NCBI RefSeq assembly: GCF_900106695.1
Contig: NZ_FNMZ01000011.1
Location: forward strand, 1 to 64,000
Source: Albimonas donghaensis
GTDB taxonomy: Bacteria; Pseudomonadota; Alphaproteobacteria; Rhodobacterales; Rhodobacteraceae
Direction of reading: 5' to 3'
Length of the DNA: 64,000 bases
Part shown: positions 20,718 through 30,000 of the stretch, one piece after another
How the letters are laid out: each line of letters opens with the position of its first letter
Position numbering within the stretch: the stretch's first letter is position 1
The notes under the pieces: generated by a model
Told to the model about the DNA's origin: nothing
What the model saw: the letters and a program-made list of their open reading frames with translations, nothing else
Database searches by the model: none
Position numbers and translations under genes: made by a program

Positions 20718-21958
20718 GCGTGGACCCCGACCCCACCGCGCCGCGCGGCCGTCGCGTCGCGATCACCGGCATGGGCGTGGTCTCGGCGCTGGGGCTCGAC
20801 GCGGGCTCGCACATGGCGGCGCTGCGGGCCGGGACCTGCGGGATCGGGCCGCTCGATATCCAGGACCTCGACCGGCTGACCGTGCGCATCGGCGCCCAGG
20901 TCCGCGGTTTCGACGCCGAGGCGCGCTACGCCCGTTCCGAGCTTTCGCTCTATGACCGCACCACGCAGCTGGCGCTCGCCGCCGCGCAGGAGGCCATGGA
21001 CCAGGCCGCGCCGCCGCCCGACCCGGAGCGCGACCTGCGCGCCGCCGTGGTGATCGGCGAGGCGCTGCCGGGCATGGGCAGCATCGACGACAGCTACCGC
21101 GCCGTGTTCCAGGAGGGGAAGAACCGCGTCCACCCCTTCCTCGTGCCGCGGCTGATGGCCTCCGCGCCGGCCTCCTTCATCTCCATGCGCCATGGGCTCA
21201 AGGGGCCGGGCTGGTCGGTGTCGACCGCCTGCTCCTCGGCCAATCACGCGATGGGGCAGGCGTTCCAGATGGTGCGCTCGGGCGTGTCGGATTTCGCCGT
21301 GACGGGCGGGGTCGAGGCGCCGCTGACCTTCGGCGTGATGAAGGCGTGGGAGGGGCTGCGGGTGATGACCCGCGACGTCTGCCGGCCGTTCTCCAGGGGG
21401 CGGGCCGGCATGGCGCTGGCCGAGGGCGCGGCGATCTACGTGCTGGAGCCGCTCGACGCCGCCCGCGCCCGCGGCGCCACGGTGTTGGCGGAGATCGTGG
21501 GGGCGGGCATGTCGATGGACGCCGGCGACATCGTGCAGCCCTCGGCCGACGGGGCGGCGCGGGCGATGCGCGCGGCGCTGGCCGATGCGGGGCTTGCGCC
21601 CGGGGACGTCGGCTACGTCAACGCCCATGGCACCGGCACCGCGGCCAATGACCGGACCGAGGTCGAGGCCCTGCGCGCGGTCTTCGGCGACCATGCGGAG
21701 CGGCTGCGGATCAGCTCCACCAAGTCGATGCACGGTCATGCGCTGGGCGGGGCCGGGGCGCTGGAACTGGCGGCGGTGATCATGGCGCTGCGCGACGGGG
21801 TGATCGCGCCGACCATCAACTACGCCGAGCCGGATCCCGAATGCGACCTGGACGTGACCCCGAACCTCGCGGCGCAGGCCGAGATCCGGGCGGCGATCTC
21901 CAATTCCTTCGCCTTCGGCGGGCTCAACGCGGTGATCGCGGCGCGGCGCGCCGACTGA
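20714..21958 (+). CDS. Beta-ketoacyl-ACP synthase (FabF-like)
   Basis: A 414-residue condensing enzyme that elongates acyl-ACP with malonyl-ACP. The thiolase-fold triad is complete: C173 (STACSSANHAMG), H305 (NAHGTGTAANDRTE) and H340 (KSMHGHALGG). RRVAITGMGVVSALG is the usual N-terminus. It begins with GTG overlapping the ACP stop. It differs from a housekeeping fabF in lying with a private ACP beside lpxD, suggesting a specialised fatty-acid or lipid A acyl chain; this is inference. A strong hairpin lies downstream. Confidence 0.93.
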   Translation: MSVDPDPTAPRGRRVAITGMGVVSALGLDAGSHMAALRAGTCGIGPLDIQDLDRLTVRIGAQVRGFDAEARYARSELSLYDRTTQLALAAAQEAMDQAAPPPDPERDLRAAVVIGEALPGMGSIDDSYRAVFQEGKNRVHPFLVPRLMASAPASFISMRHGLKGPGWSVSTACSSANHAMGQAFQMVRSGVSDFAVTGGVEAPLTFGVMKAWEGLRVMTRDVCRPFSRGRAGMALAEGAAIYVLEPLDAARARGATVLAEIVGAGMSMDAGDIVQPSADGAARAMRAALADAGLAPGDVGYVNAHGTGTAANDRTEVEALRAVFGDHAERLRISSTKSMHGHALGGAGALELAAVIMALRDGVIAPTINYAEPDPECDLDVTPNLAAQAEIRAAISNSFAFGGLNAVIAARRAD

Positions 21959-22018
21959 GCCGCGCGGCCGTCCCGCCCGGACCGGAGAACACGAACCGGA
22001 GAACACCCCCGAACGAAA

Positions 22019-22055
22019 AAGGCGGGGCGGAGGGAAATTCCCTCCGCCCCGCCTT
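22019..22055. terminator. Bidirectional terminator between the ketoacyl synthase gene and ialB
   Basis: A perfect 17-bp inverted repeat (22019-22035 with 22039-22055) with a 3-nt loop. On the minus strand it is followed by TTTTT-like bases (22016-22020), so it best serves ialB; it also ends the plus-strand unit. Confidence 0.85.
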
Positions 22056-22112
22056 CTCGTTTCGTCGCCTTCTCGTCTCGTCACGCCGTCCGCCTGGCGG
22101 CGGCGACGCCGA

Positions 22113-22781
22113 TCAGGGCTCCAGCGAGTTGAACGCGGCGGTGAAGCCGGTCAGCGAGATGGTCGCGTCGAACTTGGTGGGCTGGTTGTTCTGCGGCGCC
22201 ACGAAGCCGAACTTGGCCACCGCGCCCTTCTTGAGGTTGGCGACGACGGCGTTGGGCAGGGGCTCGCGCATCAGGCAGCCGTCGCCGAGGCAGATGGAGT
22301 AGGCGGCCCGCTGGGCCTCGCCGCTGTCGATCTGCATGGACAGGCCCTCGCGCAGCAGGATGCCGAGCGGGACGCGCACGTCGAGCACCGCCTCCACCGT
22401 GCCGGCCTGGGTCTGCTGGGCGGCGATGCGGCGGATGGAGACGTCCATCACCTCGCGGCCGTCGGCGGACTTGCCGATCTGGCGCATGATGCAGGGCTTG
22501 TCGCCGTTCAGGCAGACGATGTTCCAGTCGCCATGCGTGGCGACGACGACCTGGCGCGGGGCCTCGGGCTGGGCCGGAGCGGCCTGCGCCTGGGGCTGGG
22601 CCGGGGCGGGCTCGGCCTGAGCCGGCGCGGGGGCCGGCGCCGGCGCGGGCGTCTCGGCGGGCGCCTCGGTGGCCGGCGCGTCAGTGGTCTGGGCCATGGC
22701 CGGCCCGGTCAGCGCCGCGGCGGCCGCGAGGCTCATCACGACGTTGCGGATCAGGCTGGAACGGTGGGGAATTCGATGCAT
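22113..22781 (-). CDS. Invasion-associated locus B (IalB) family protein
   Basis: A 222-residue exported protein of the IalB family. It has a signal peptide (SLIRNVVMSLAAAAALTG, cleavage near AMA-Q), a Pro/Ala linker (about 33-76), then the IalB domain with HGDWNIVCLN, four conserved cysteines (pairs CLNGDKPC and CLGDGC) and a C-terminal SLTGFTAAF. IalB was named in Bartonella invasion, but homologues are common in free-living alphaproteobacteria, where the role is not settled. The ATG at 22781 is chosen because the signal peptide begins there; the longer open frame upstream is not protein-like. Confidence 0.9.
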   Translation of the reverse strand: MHRIPHRSSLIRNVVMSLAAAAALTGPAMAQTTDAPATEAPAETPAPAPAPAPAQAEPAPAQPQAQAAPAQPEAPRQVVVATHGDWNIVCLNGDKPCIMRQIGKSADGREVMDVSIRRIAAQQTQAGTVEAVLDVRVPLGILLREGLSMQIDSGEAQRAAYSICLGDGCLMREPLPNAVVANLKKGAVAKFGFVAPQNNQPTKFDATISLTGFTAAFNSLEP

Positions 22782-23169
22782 GTATGCGCTTCCTGCTCGC
22801 GTTCTGGTCGGGCCCGCGAAGGGCGAGAGCCCGTGTTCGGGTCGGCGGCCCCGTCGATCAAGGCGCCTCAGGCTGAGGCCCCGTGGCTCGGGGCGTGTCG
22901 CAGAGGCCCCGCGGATCGAGGCTGGCGGGCCGAGGCCGCTCGCGTCCGTATCCTGCCGTATCCTGCGGGGGCCCGGGCGGTCGCCTAGGGTTCTCGCCGT
23001 CCCAGACGACGAAATCAAGGCGGGCGGGCCGGATTTCAAGAAGCGGTGACCGCGGCCCGACGCCTCGGCGCGTCGCCAGCCGCGTCCGGGGCGCAGGTTG
23101 GGACGCGGGTCGGGGCGGGTCACGGGGCGAGTTGCGGGGCCGGTCAGGGGCGCTGCGAAGGGGCGCGCG

Positions 23170-23313
23170 GACAAAAGAGAAAGGGCGCCCTCCCAAGCGC
23201 CCTTTCCTCCGCCGGTGCGGAAATTTTGTTCGCCTGGTCTCCGCTTCGCCCGGTTTCCGGGTCGTTCGCGGGCCCGGCTTTCGGTCCCTGTCGGACTGGC
23301 CTTGCCAATCGCA
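23170..23313 (-). ncRNA. Candidate small RNA with promoter and terminator
   Basis: A promoter on the minus strand predicts a start near 23313. About 110 nt downstream lies a 10-bp hairpin (23179-23188 with 23197-23206, loop 8 nt) followed by TCTTTTGT, an intrinsic terminator. The roughly 140-nt transcript also contains a small hairpin CCCGG-AAA-CCGGG and has no credible reading frame. It does not match SRP RNA (no GGAAGCAGCC-like loop), tRNA or tmRNA. It could instead be an attenuated leader for ialB, whose start is about 390 nt further on. Confidence 0.5.
23179..23206 (-). terminator. Intrinsic terminator of the candidate small RNA
   Basis: GAAAGGGCGC pairs with GCGCCCTTTC, with an 8-nt loop. 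TCTTTTGT follows on the minus strand. Confidence 0.65.
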
Positions 23314-23319
23314 GAACGG

Positions 23320-23348
23320 ACGCTAAGGCGAGTCGCACAGGGGGTCAA
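23320..23348 (-). promoter_or_regulatory. Candidate sigma-70 promoter for the small RNA
   Basis: On the minus strand TTGACC (23343-23348), a 17-bp spacer and TAGCGT (23320-23325). Spacing is ideal and the -35 is near consensus. Confidence 0.55.
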
Positions 23349-23806
23349 GCCCGCTGCGACGCTGCTGCAGGCGCGAAGAAACCGGCGCCGCGCCGCGCCA
23401 TGGCGGAAGGAGGCCCCGGCCTCCGCATGAAGGGATCGCGATGGCTGAATGAACCTTGCGCGACGGACCTGCGACAAGGGGCGCGGAGGCGTGTCCGGGG
23501 CCGCCGCGTCACCGCAGCCGGTCCCCTTGCGGCCCGCCCCCTTGCGGCCCGTCGCCGCCCGCGGCGGGGACATCCGCGCCGAGGCCTCCCCGCCGCGCGG
23601 GCGGGCCGGTCCCATCCTCGCAACGGGCGTCGCGCGGCTCCCTCGCGCGGGGCCGGGCGAGAGGGGGGGAGGGGCGGCGCCGGCCGGGCCGTCAGGCGGC
23701 TTGGCGCTGGCGCCCGCGCGCGGAGTGGTGTTCCATCGCGCGAACCTCGGCCGCCTTCGCGACCCGTCCCCAACCCCGCTCCCATCCCCGCCCCCGGAGG
23801 TCCGTC

Positions 23807-24667
23807 ATCGCCCCGTCCCGTCCTTCCTCCGCTCCTCCGCCCTGGCCGCCCCGGCACGCGGCGATCACCGGCGGGTCTTCCGGCATCGGCCTGGCGCTGG
23901 CGCGGGCGCTGGTCGCGCGCGGCGCGGCGGTGACGCTGCTGGCCCGCGACGCGTCCCGGCTCGCCGACGCGTCCGAGGTCCTGCGCGCCGAACATCCCGA
24001 GGCGCGCGTTGGCCTCGTCGCCCTCGACGTCGCCGATCCGGTCGCCGTGGCCGCGGGCTTCGCGCGGGCCGAACGCCTCGCCGGGCCCGTCGATTTCGCC
24101 GTCGCCTGCGCCGGCGCCGCGCGGGCGGGGCGGGTCGAGGACCTGTCGCCCGCGGTGTTCGAGACGCTGATGACCGTGAACTATTTCGGCGCCCTCAACC
24201 TCGCCCGCCCGGCGCTGGCCGCGATGCGCGGGCGCTCGGAGGCGGATGGCGAGGGGCCGCGGGGCGGGCGCATCCTGTTCGTGGGGTCGGCCGCGGGGTT
24301 GATGGGGTTGCCGGGCTACGCCGCCTACGCCCCGACCAAGTTCGCCCTGCGCGGGCTGGCCGAGGCGCTGCGGATCGAGGCCGCGCCGGAGGGCGTCGGC
24401 ATCCATATCGCGCATCCCCCGGACACCGAGACCCCCCAGCTCGTCGCCGAGCGGCATGAGCGTCCGCCCGAGCTCGCCGCCATCGCCGGGACCGCGGGGG
24501 CCTGGCGGGCCGACAAGGTGGCCGAGGCGATGCTGCGCGGGGTGGCGCGGGGGCGGTTCGACATCCCCGTGGGGGCCACGGCCTGGGCCATGCTGCGGCT
24601 GGCTCCCGCGGTGCGGCCGCTGGTGGATGTCTGGCTGGCGCGGGTGGCGGCGAAGGCGCGGGGGTAG
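23807..24667 (+). CDS. Short-chain dehydrogenase/reductase; start codon unclear (ATC proposed)
   Basis: An SDR-family oxidoreductase of about 286 residues. It has the NAD(P) motif ITGGSSGIGLALARAL, NYFGALN, the catalytic Ser in FVGSAAGLMG and the Y-x-x-x-K in YAAYAPTKFALRG. Sequence style resembles 3-ketodihydrosphingosine reductase-like SDRs; the substrate is unproven. No ATG, GTG or TTG lies in frame near the Rossmann fold. The first canonical start is a TTG at 23456, which would add about 117 low-complexity residues. GGAGG at 23796-23800 sits 6 nt before an ATC codon at 23807, so initiation there is proposed. A sequencing error or a longer N-terminus are alternatives. Confidence 0.82.
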   Translation: MAPSRPSSAPPPWPPRHAAITGGSSGIGLALARALVARGAAVTLLARDASRLADASEVLRAEHPEARVGLVALDVADPVAVAAGFARAERLAGPVDFAVACAGAARAGRVEDLSPAVFETLMTVNYFGALNLARPALAAMRGRSEADGEGPRGGRILFVGSAAGLMGLPGYAAYAPTKFALRGLAEALRIEAAPEGVGIHIAHPPDTETPQLVAERHERPPELAAIAGTAGAWRADKVAEAMLRGVARGRFDIPVGATAWAMLRLAPAVRPLVDVWLARVAAKARG

Positions 24668-24793
24668 GGCGCGGAGCGGAGCGGGTTTGGGGCGTGGCGT
24701 GGAGCGGGGGCGCGGCGGGTTCGCACCCGCCCTACGCGCCTTGCGCCCCCGGTCCCCGCCGCCCTGAGCTCGCCGTCCGGTTCCGTGGCCCGG

Positions 24794-25972
24794 TCAGAGC
24801 GACCGGCCGCGGGCCGCCACGCGGATCAGCCGCTCCACCCGGCCGCGGCGCAGGCCTACGATCCAGGCGTGCAGGTTCACCGTCGGGTCGCAATGGCCCG
24901 GGATCAGCCGCACCCGGTCGCCCACATCCAGCCGGTCCTCCGGGTCCTCGATCCGCCCATGCTCGTCCGAGCAGCCGATGACCCGCGCGCCCGGCACGCC
25001 CTCGATCCGGGGCGGGCCGCTCTCCAGGCTGGTGACCTTGAGGCCGGCGTCGCAGACCGCCCGGCCGGGGCGTTTGGAGATCACCGTGGCCATCAGGAAC
25101 AGGGAATTGGCGAAGGCGCCGAGCCCCTGGCCCTCCGCCGCCGCCACCCGCTGATAATCGGCGTCCATGAACAGGTAGGAGCCGCACTGCATCTCGGTCC
25201 ATACGCCGGAGGCGGCCTCGAACTCCCAGCTGCCGGTGCCGGCGCCGCCGACCATCGGGCAGGGCAGGCCGCGGGCCTCCAGCGCCGTGAGGGTGAGGCG
25301 CACGGCGTCGGCGGCGGCCTCGATCGCGGCGCGTCGCTCATCCGCGTCGCGAATATGCTGGGCGGCGCCGTGATAGGCCTGCAACCCGGCGAAGCGGAGC
25401 CCCGGCGTGGCGGCGACCCTGGCCGCGAGGTCCGCCGCGGGCTCTCCCGGATCGACGCCGCAGAGATGCGTGCCGCAATCGATCTCCACCGCCATTTCCA
25501 GCGTCACGTCATGGCTGATCGCGGCCGCCGACCAGTCGGCCAGCACCCGCGCGTCGTCGCACATCACGATCACCCGCGCCTGGCGGGCCAGCCGGGCGGC
25601 GCGGGCCATCTTGCGCGGGTCCACGATCTCGTTGGTCACGAACACGTCGCGCACGCCGCCGCGGACCATGGCCTCGGCCTCGGCGATCTTCTGGCAGCAC
25701 ACGCCGATGGCGCCGCCGATGCGGATCTGCTCCAGCGCCAGTTCCGGCGAGCGGTGGCTCTTGGCATGGGCGCGCAGCTTGACCCCGGCGGCGGCGTTGC
25801 GCTCGGCCATGGCGCGCAGATTGGCCTCCATCGCATCGAGATCCACGACCAGGGCCGGGGTCTCGATCTCATCCTCCGAGGCGCCGGGCAGGGCGGGCAC
25901 GTCGAAGCCGGGCTCGAGACCGGGTTCAAGGCCCATCTCGTAGGGCAGGAGGTCGGGATCGGCGGCGGTCAT
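24794..25972 (-). CDS. D-threonine aldolase / D-serine dehydratase-like PLP enzyme (alanine-racemase fold)
   Basis: A 392-residue fold-type III PLP enzyme. ETPALVVDLDAMEANL and LRAHAKSHRSPELA (PLP lysine K71) begin the barrel. The C-terminal DSD1 domain contains GHCDPTVNLH, whose His and Cys bind the metal used by this family. Homologues cleave beta-hydroxy-D-amino acids (D-threonine, hydroxyaspartate) or dehydrate D-serine; the exact substrate cannot be read here. GAGGA lies 8 nt before the ATG at 25972. The other beta-hydroxyaspartate-cycle genes are not nearby, so that pathway is not supported. Confidence 0.9.
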   Translation of the reverse strand: MTAADPDLLPYEMGLEPGLEPGFDVPALPGASEDEIETPALVVDLDAMEANLRAMAERNAAAGVKLRAHAKSHRSPELALEQIRIGGAIGVCCQKIAEAEAMVRGGVRDVFVTNEIVDPRKMARAARLARQARVIVMCDDARVLADWSAAAISHDVTLEMAVEIDCGTHLCGVDPGEPAADLAARVAATPGLRFAGLQAYHGAAQHIRDADERRAAIEAAADAVRLTLTALEARGLPCPMVGGAGTGSWEFEAASGVWTEMQCGSYLFMDADYQRVAAAEGQGLGAFANSLFLMATVISKRPGRAVCDAGLKVTSLESGPPRIEGVPGARVIGCSDEHGRIEDPEDRLDVGDRVRLIPGHCDPTVNLHAWIVGLRRGRVERLIRVAARGRSL

Positions 25973-26079
25973 GGCGATGGTCCTCGGGGGGAGCGGGGTC
26001 GGGGCGGAAGCGCGCCGGGGCGGAGGCGCCGGGGCGGACCGCGCCAGCCTGACCCCGGCGCGGGGACCGGCGCAAGGGG

Positions 26080-26532
26080 TCAGCTCCGGCGTTTGGCCGC
26101 CTGCGTCGCCGTTTCCAGCCGGTTGAGGAAGTTCGAGCGGTCGGCCTTCGAGAACGGCCGCGGCCCGCCGGTGACGGCGCCGGTCTCGCGCAGGGTCTGC
26201 ATCAGCTCGCGCTGGGCGAGCGCCATGCCGATGCCATGTTCGGTGAACGCCTCGCCATTGGGCTTCAGCGCCTGGGCGCCGCGTTCCAGGCAGCGGGAGG
26301 CGAGCGGGATGTCGTTGGTCACGCAGATATCCGACGGGCCGATGCGCTCGGCGATCCAGTCGTCGGCGGCGTCGGCGCCGCCGGTCACGAAAACCGTCGA
26401 GACCATCGGGTCGGTCGAGGGCCGGATGCCCCCGTCCGAGACCATGTGCGTGCGCAGACGGTGACGGGCGGCGACGCGCAGCACCTCGTCGCGCACCGGG
26501 CAGGCGTCGGCGTCCACATAGATCTCGACCAT
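26080..26532 (-). CDS. YaiI/YqxD family protein (UPF0178, DUF188)
   Basis: A 150-residue conserved protein of unknown biochemical role. EIYVDADACPVRDEVLRVA at the N-terminus and DDWIAERIGPSDICVTNDIPLA are family signatures. The fold is PIN-like by family knowledge, and the aspartates D8 and D10 would be metal ligands. AGGAG precedes the ATG at 26532. It lies 107 bp upstream of the PLP enzyme gene on the same strand and may be co-transcribed with it. Confidence 0.92.
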   Translation of the reverse strand: MVEIYVDADACPVRDEVLRVAARHRLRTHMVSDGGIRPSTDPMVSTVFVTGGADAADDWIAERIGPSDICVTNDIPLASRCLERGAQALKPNGEAFTEHGIGMALAQRELMQTLRETGAVTGGPRPFSKADRSNFLNRLETATQAAKRRS

Positions 26533-27030
26533 CGGCGGCTTCTCCTCCTGTGGGCGCGGATCGGCCGTCCGGGCGGGCGACTCGCATCCTGCGCCGCGGG
26601 CGCGGGGGCGGCGGGGGCGCCGGAGGGGGGGAATCGCCCCCGTCATCCGGGCTCGGGACGGCGCGCGTGAAAAAAACATGCGGCGCGGAGCCGGATTTTA
26701 CGCCACCGCGCCGGCCTCCGCCAGCGGCCGCGGCTTGCGGGCGCGCCGCGATCGCGCGCGCGCCGGGGTGACGCGATGGCGCGCAGGAACATGAACAATT
26801 TCATCACTTTGCATATGTGGAGATGCGGGGCCGCGTCCTGGTAAAAATTTTTTAACGGCTTCAGGGATATCCGAGCCGCGCGATCTTGCACGCGCTCGAC
26901 GGTTCCGAACCGTAAGGGCCCCATTGTTTCGCTATGGTTGTCCAATGTTCATCCCGCGCCTAACGTTACGACAGCCGCCGGAAGTCAGGGCGAACACGCT
27001 CCGATGCCGCGGGTACCAGGGGGAAAAACA
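26533..27030. other. Upstream region of the subtilase gene
   Basis: About 500 bp without a supported gene. From about 26780 it becomes unusually AT-rich for this chromosome, with TAAAAATTTTTTAA near 26841-26856 and a palindrome CGGTT-CCG-AACCG at 26900-26912. These may be regulatory; no promoter is assigned. Confidence 0.5.
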
Positions 27031-30000
27031 GTGCCTGTTTTCAAAGGGGCGCGTGGCGCCGACGACCTGAACGGAACCCGCGGAAACGACGTGATGCGGG
27101 GGCGTGGCGGCGCCGACGAACTGGATGGCCGGGGCGGGCGCGACCGGCTGCTGGGCGGCCGCGGCGACGATGACCTGAACGGCGGGCGCGGCGCCGACCG
27201 GCTCAATGGCGGGGGCGGCGACGACGTGCTGGCCGGCGGCGGCGGACGCGACCAGCTGACCGGCGGCAGGGGCGGCGACAGCTTCGTCTTCGGCGGGCGC
27301 TGGGGCGCCGACACCATCACCGATTTCGACGCCTCGCAGGGCGACCGGATCGACCTGACCGCCACCAGCATCGACTTCACCGACCTGGTGATCACCCAGA
27401 CCGATGACGGCGCGCGCATCCAGGTCGGGCGCAATTCCATCCTGCTGCGCGGTGTCGACGCGACCGAGGTCGACGCCTCGATGTTCCGTTTCGAGGGCGG
27501 CAAGAGCGGCACCGACACCACGGATTCGGGCTCCGACGACAAGGTCTCCACCAATACCGGACCGACGCAGATCGGCGTGCAGTCCAACGCCGCCGCGGAT
27601 CTCGCGGGGGTCGCGGCGATGCGCGCCGACGCGCGCTTCTCGGGCATCGACGGGTCGGGCTACACGGTCGCCGTGCTCGACACCGGCATCGACCTCAACC
27701 ATGCGGCCTTCGGCGCGGACGCGAATGGCGACGGGGTCTCGGACCGCATCGTCTTCGCGCAGGATTTCTCCTCGGACCGCGACGGGTCGGCGGACGACGT
27801 GCAGGGACATGGCAGCCATGTCGCCTCCATCGTCGGGTCGGAGACCGCGGCCTACAGGGGCGTCGCGCCGGGGGCGGACATCGCCGCGCTGCAGGTGCTG
27901 GACAATTCCGGCAGCGGCGGCATGGCCGGGATCGAGAGCGCCCTGCGCTGGGTCATCGACAACGCCGCCGCCTACAACATCGTGGCGGTGAACATGTCGC
28001 TGGGCGGGGGCGACAACGTCTCCGCCACGCGCACCAACGGCGCGCTCGGGGATGAATTCGCGGCGCTGAACGCGCTGGGCGTGATCACCACGGTCGCGGC
28101 GGGCAACGACTTCTTCACCCACCAGACGGCGGGCGTGTCGTCCATCGCCGCCGATCCCAACGCGCTCGCCGTGGGCGCGGTCTGGTCGGGCGATTTCGGG
28201 CGGGTGGATTTCGGCTCCGGCGCCAAGGACTTCACCACCGGCGCGGACCGGGTCACCTCCTTCTCGCAGCGCAGCGCCTCGATGGGGGAGATCTTCGCGC
28301 CCGGGGCCATGATCACCGGCGCGGCGCCTGGCGGGGGCTTCGCCAGTCAGGGCGGCACCTCGCAGGCCGCCCCGGTGATCGCCGGCATGGCGGCCCTGGC
28401 GCAGGAGATCGCGCAGAACACGCTGGGCCGCCGGCTGACCCCGGCGGAGTTCCATTCGCTGCTGCTGTCCACGGCCGACACCATCACCGATGGCGATGAC
28501 GAGAACGACAACGTCGCCAACATCAACGCCCAGGTGCCGCGCGCCAACATGCTGGCCCTGGCCGAGGCGATCTCGGCGCTGGCCGTCGATACGCCGGCGC
28601 CGCCGCAGCCCGCCGACGACGATCACGGCGACGACATCGCCAATGCGTCGGGCCTGCGCAACCGCCGCCCCGCGACCGGCGAGATCGAGACCGGCTCCGA
28701 CCTCGACGTCTTCGGCATGCGCCTGCGCGAAGGGCAGCAGGTGCGCGTCGACCTGCGGGGGGCGGAAACCGGGCACGGCACGCTGACCGACCCGCTGCTG
28801 ACGCTCTACGGCCCCGACGGCGCGGCGATCACCACCGACGACGACGGCGGCGACGGGCTGAACGCGCGCATCGAGTTCACCGCCTCCCAGGCCGGCCGCT
28901 ATTACTTCGCGGCGCAGAGCTACGGGGACAACACCGGAACCTACACGATCCAGGCGCGCAGGAGCACGCTCGCGCGCTCTCCCGACGACGACCATGCGGC
29001 CGGCGTGGACACGCGGTCCAGGGTGGCGCCGGGCGACGACGCGACCGGCCGGCTGGAAGCGGCGGGCGATCGCGACTGGCACGCGCTGCAGGTGGTCGCG
29101 GGCGGCGAATACCTGATCGACATCGTCGGCGCGGGCGGGGAAAGCGCGCTCGCCGACCCGCTGCTGCGTCTCTATTCCGCCGACCGCACGCTGCTGGCCA
29201 CGGACGACGACGGCGGCGAAGGGCTGAACTCCCAGCTCATCCACACCGCCACCGCGGACGGGACCATCTATGTGGAGGCGGGCGCCTACGCCGACCGGTT
29301 CGAAGGCGACTACCGGGTTTCGGCGACGCTGCTGTCGGCGCCGGGCGACGGCGGCGGCGACGTGCCCGACGACGGCTCGACCGAGGCGACCGTCGCCCCC
29401 GGCGCGGCTTACGAGGGCGAACTCGACCCGGTCGGCGACCGCGACTGGGTGGCGGTGCGGCTCACCGGCGGGTCGGTCTACACGTTCGACATGGTCGGCG
29501 CCGGCGACGCCCCGGTTTCCGACACCTACCTGCGCCTGCTCGACTCCTCGGGCGCCGAGCTCGCCTCGGACGATGACGGGGGGGAGGGGCTGTTCTCGCG
29601 GATCGAGACCTTCGCGCCGCGCTCTTCGGGAACCTATTATCTCTCGGCCGGCTCCTACGCCGACAGCGGCTCCGGCGGCTACGTCCTGTCGATGAGCGAG
29701 CAGGGCGGCGAGAACGGCGACCTGCCCGCGGGCCGCGGCACCACGTCGGAGATCTTCGCGGGCGGCTCCGTCAGCTCCAGCCTGGACTTCGCGGGCGACC
29801 GCGACTGGCACGGGATCGAGCTGACCGCGGGCCAGGTCTACCGGATCGACCTGGAGGGGTCGGGGCCGAACGCGGTCTCCGACACCTATCTGCGGGTCTA
29901 TGACGGCAACGCGAACCTGGTGGACGAGGACGATGACGGCGGCGAGGGGCTGGCCTCCTCGCTGATCTTCACCGCGTCCTCCACCGGGCTGCACTTCATC

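Larger units (their letters stand above)
22782..23806. other. Large intergenic region between ialB and the SDR gene
   Basis: About 1 kb with no convincing protein gene. Open frames are arginine/proline-rich artefacts of high GC. It contains a candidate minus-strand small RNA (23170-23313) with its own promoter and hairpin; the remainder shows nothing clear. Confidence 0.55.

Noticed and set aside
23170-23313. Candidate RNA considered as SRP 4.5S RNA or 6S RNA
   Set aside because: The conserved SRP apical loop is absent and a 6S-type closing stem with central bubble is not evident; left as unassigned.
24794-25972. PLP enzyme considered as part of a beta-hydroxyaspartate cycle
   Set aside because: None of the partner genes of that cycle is adjacent, so only the enzyme family is stated.
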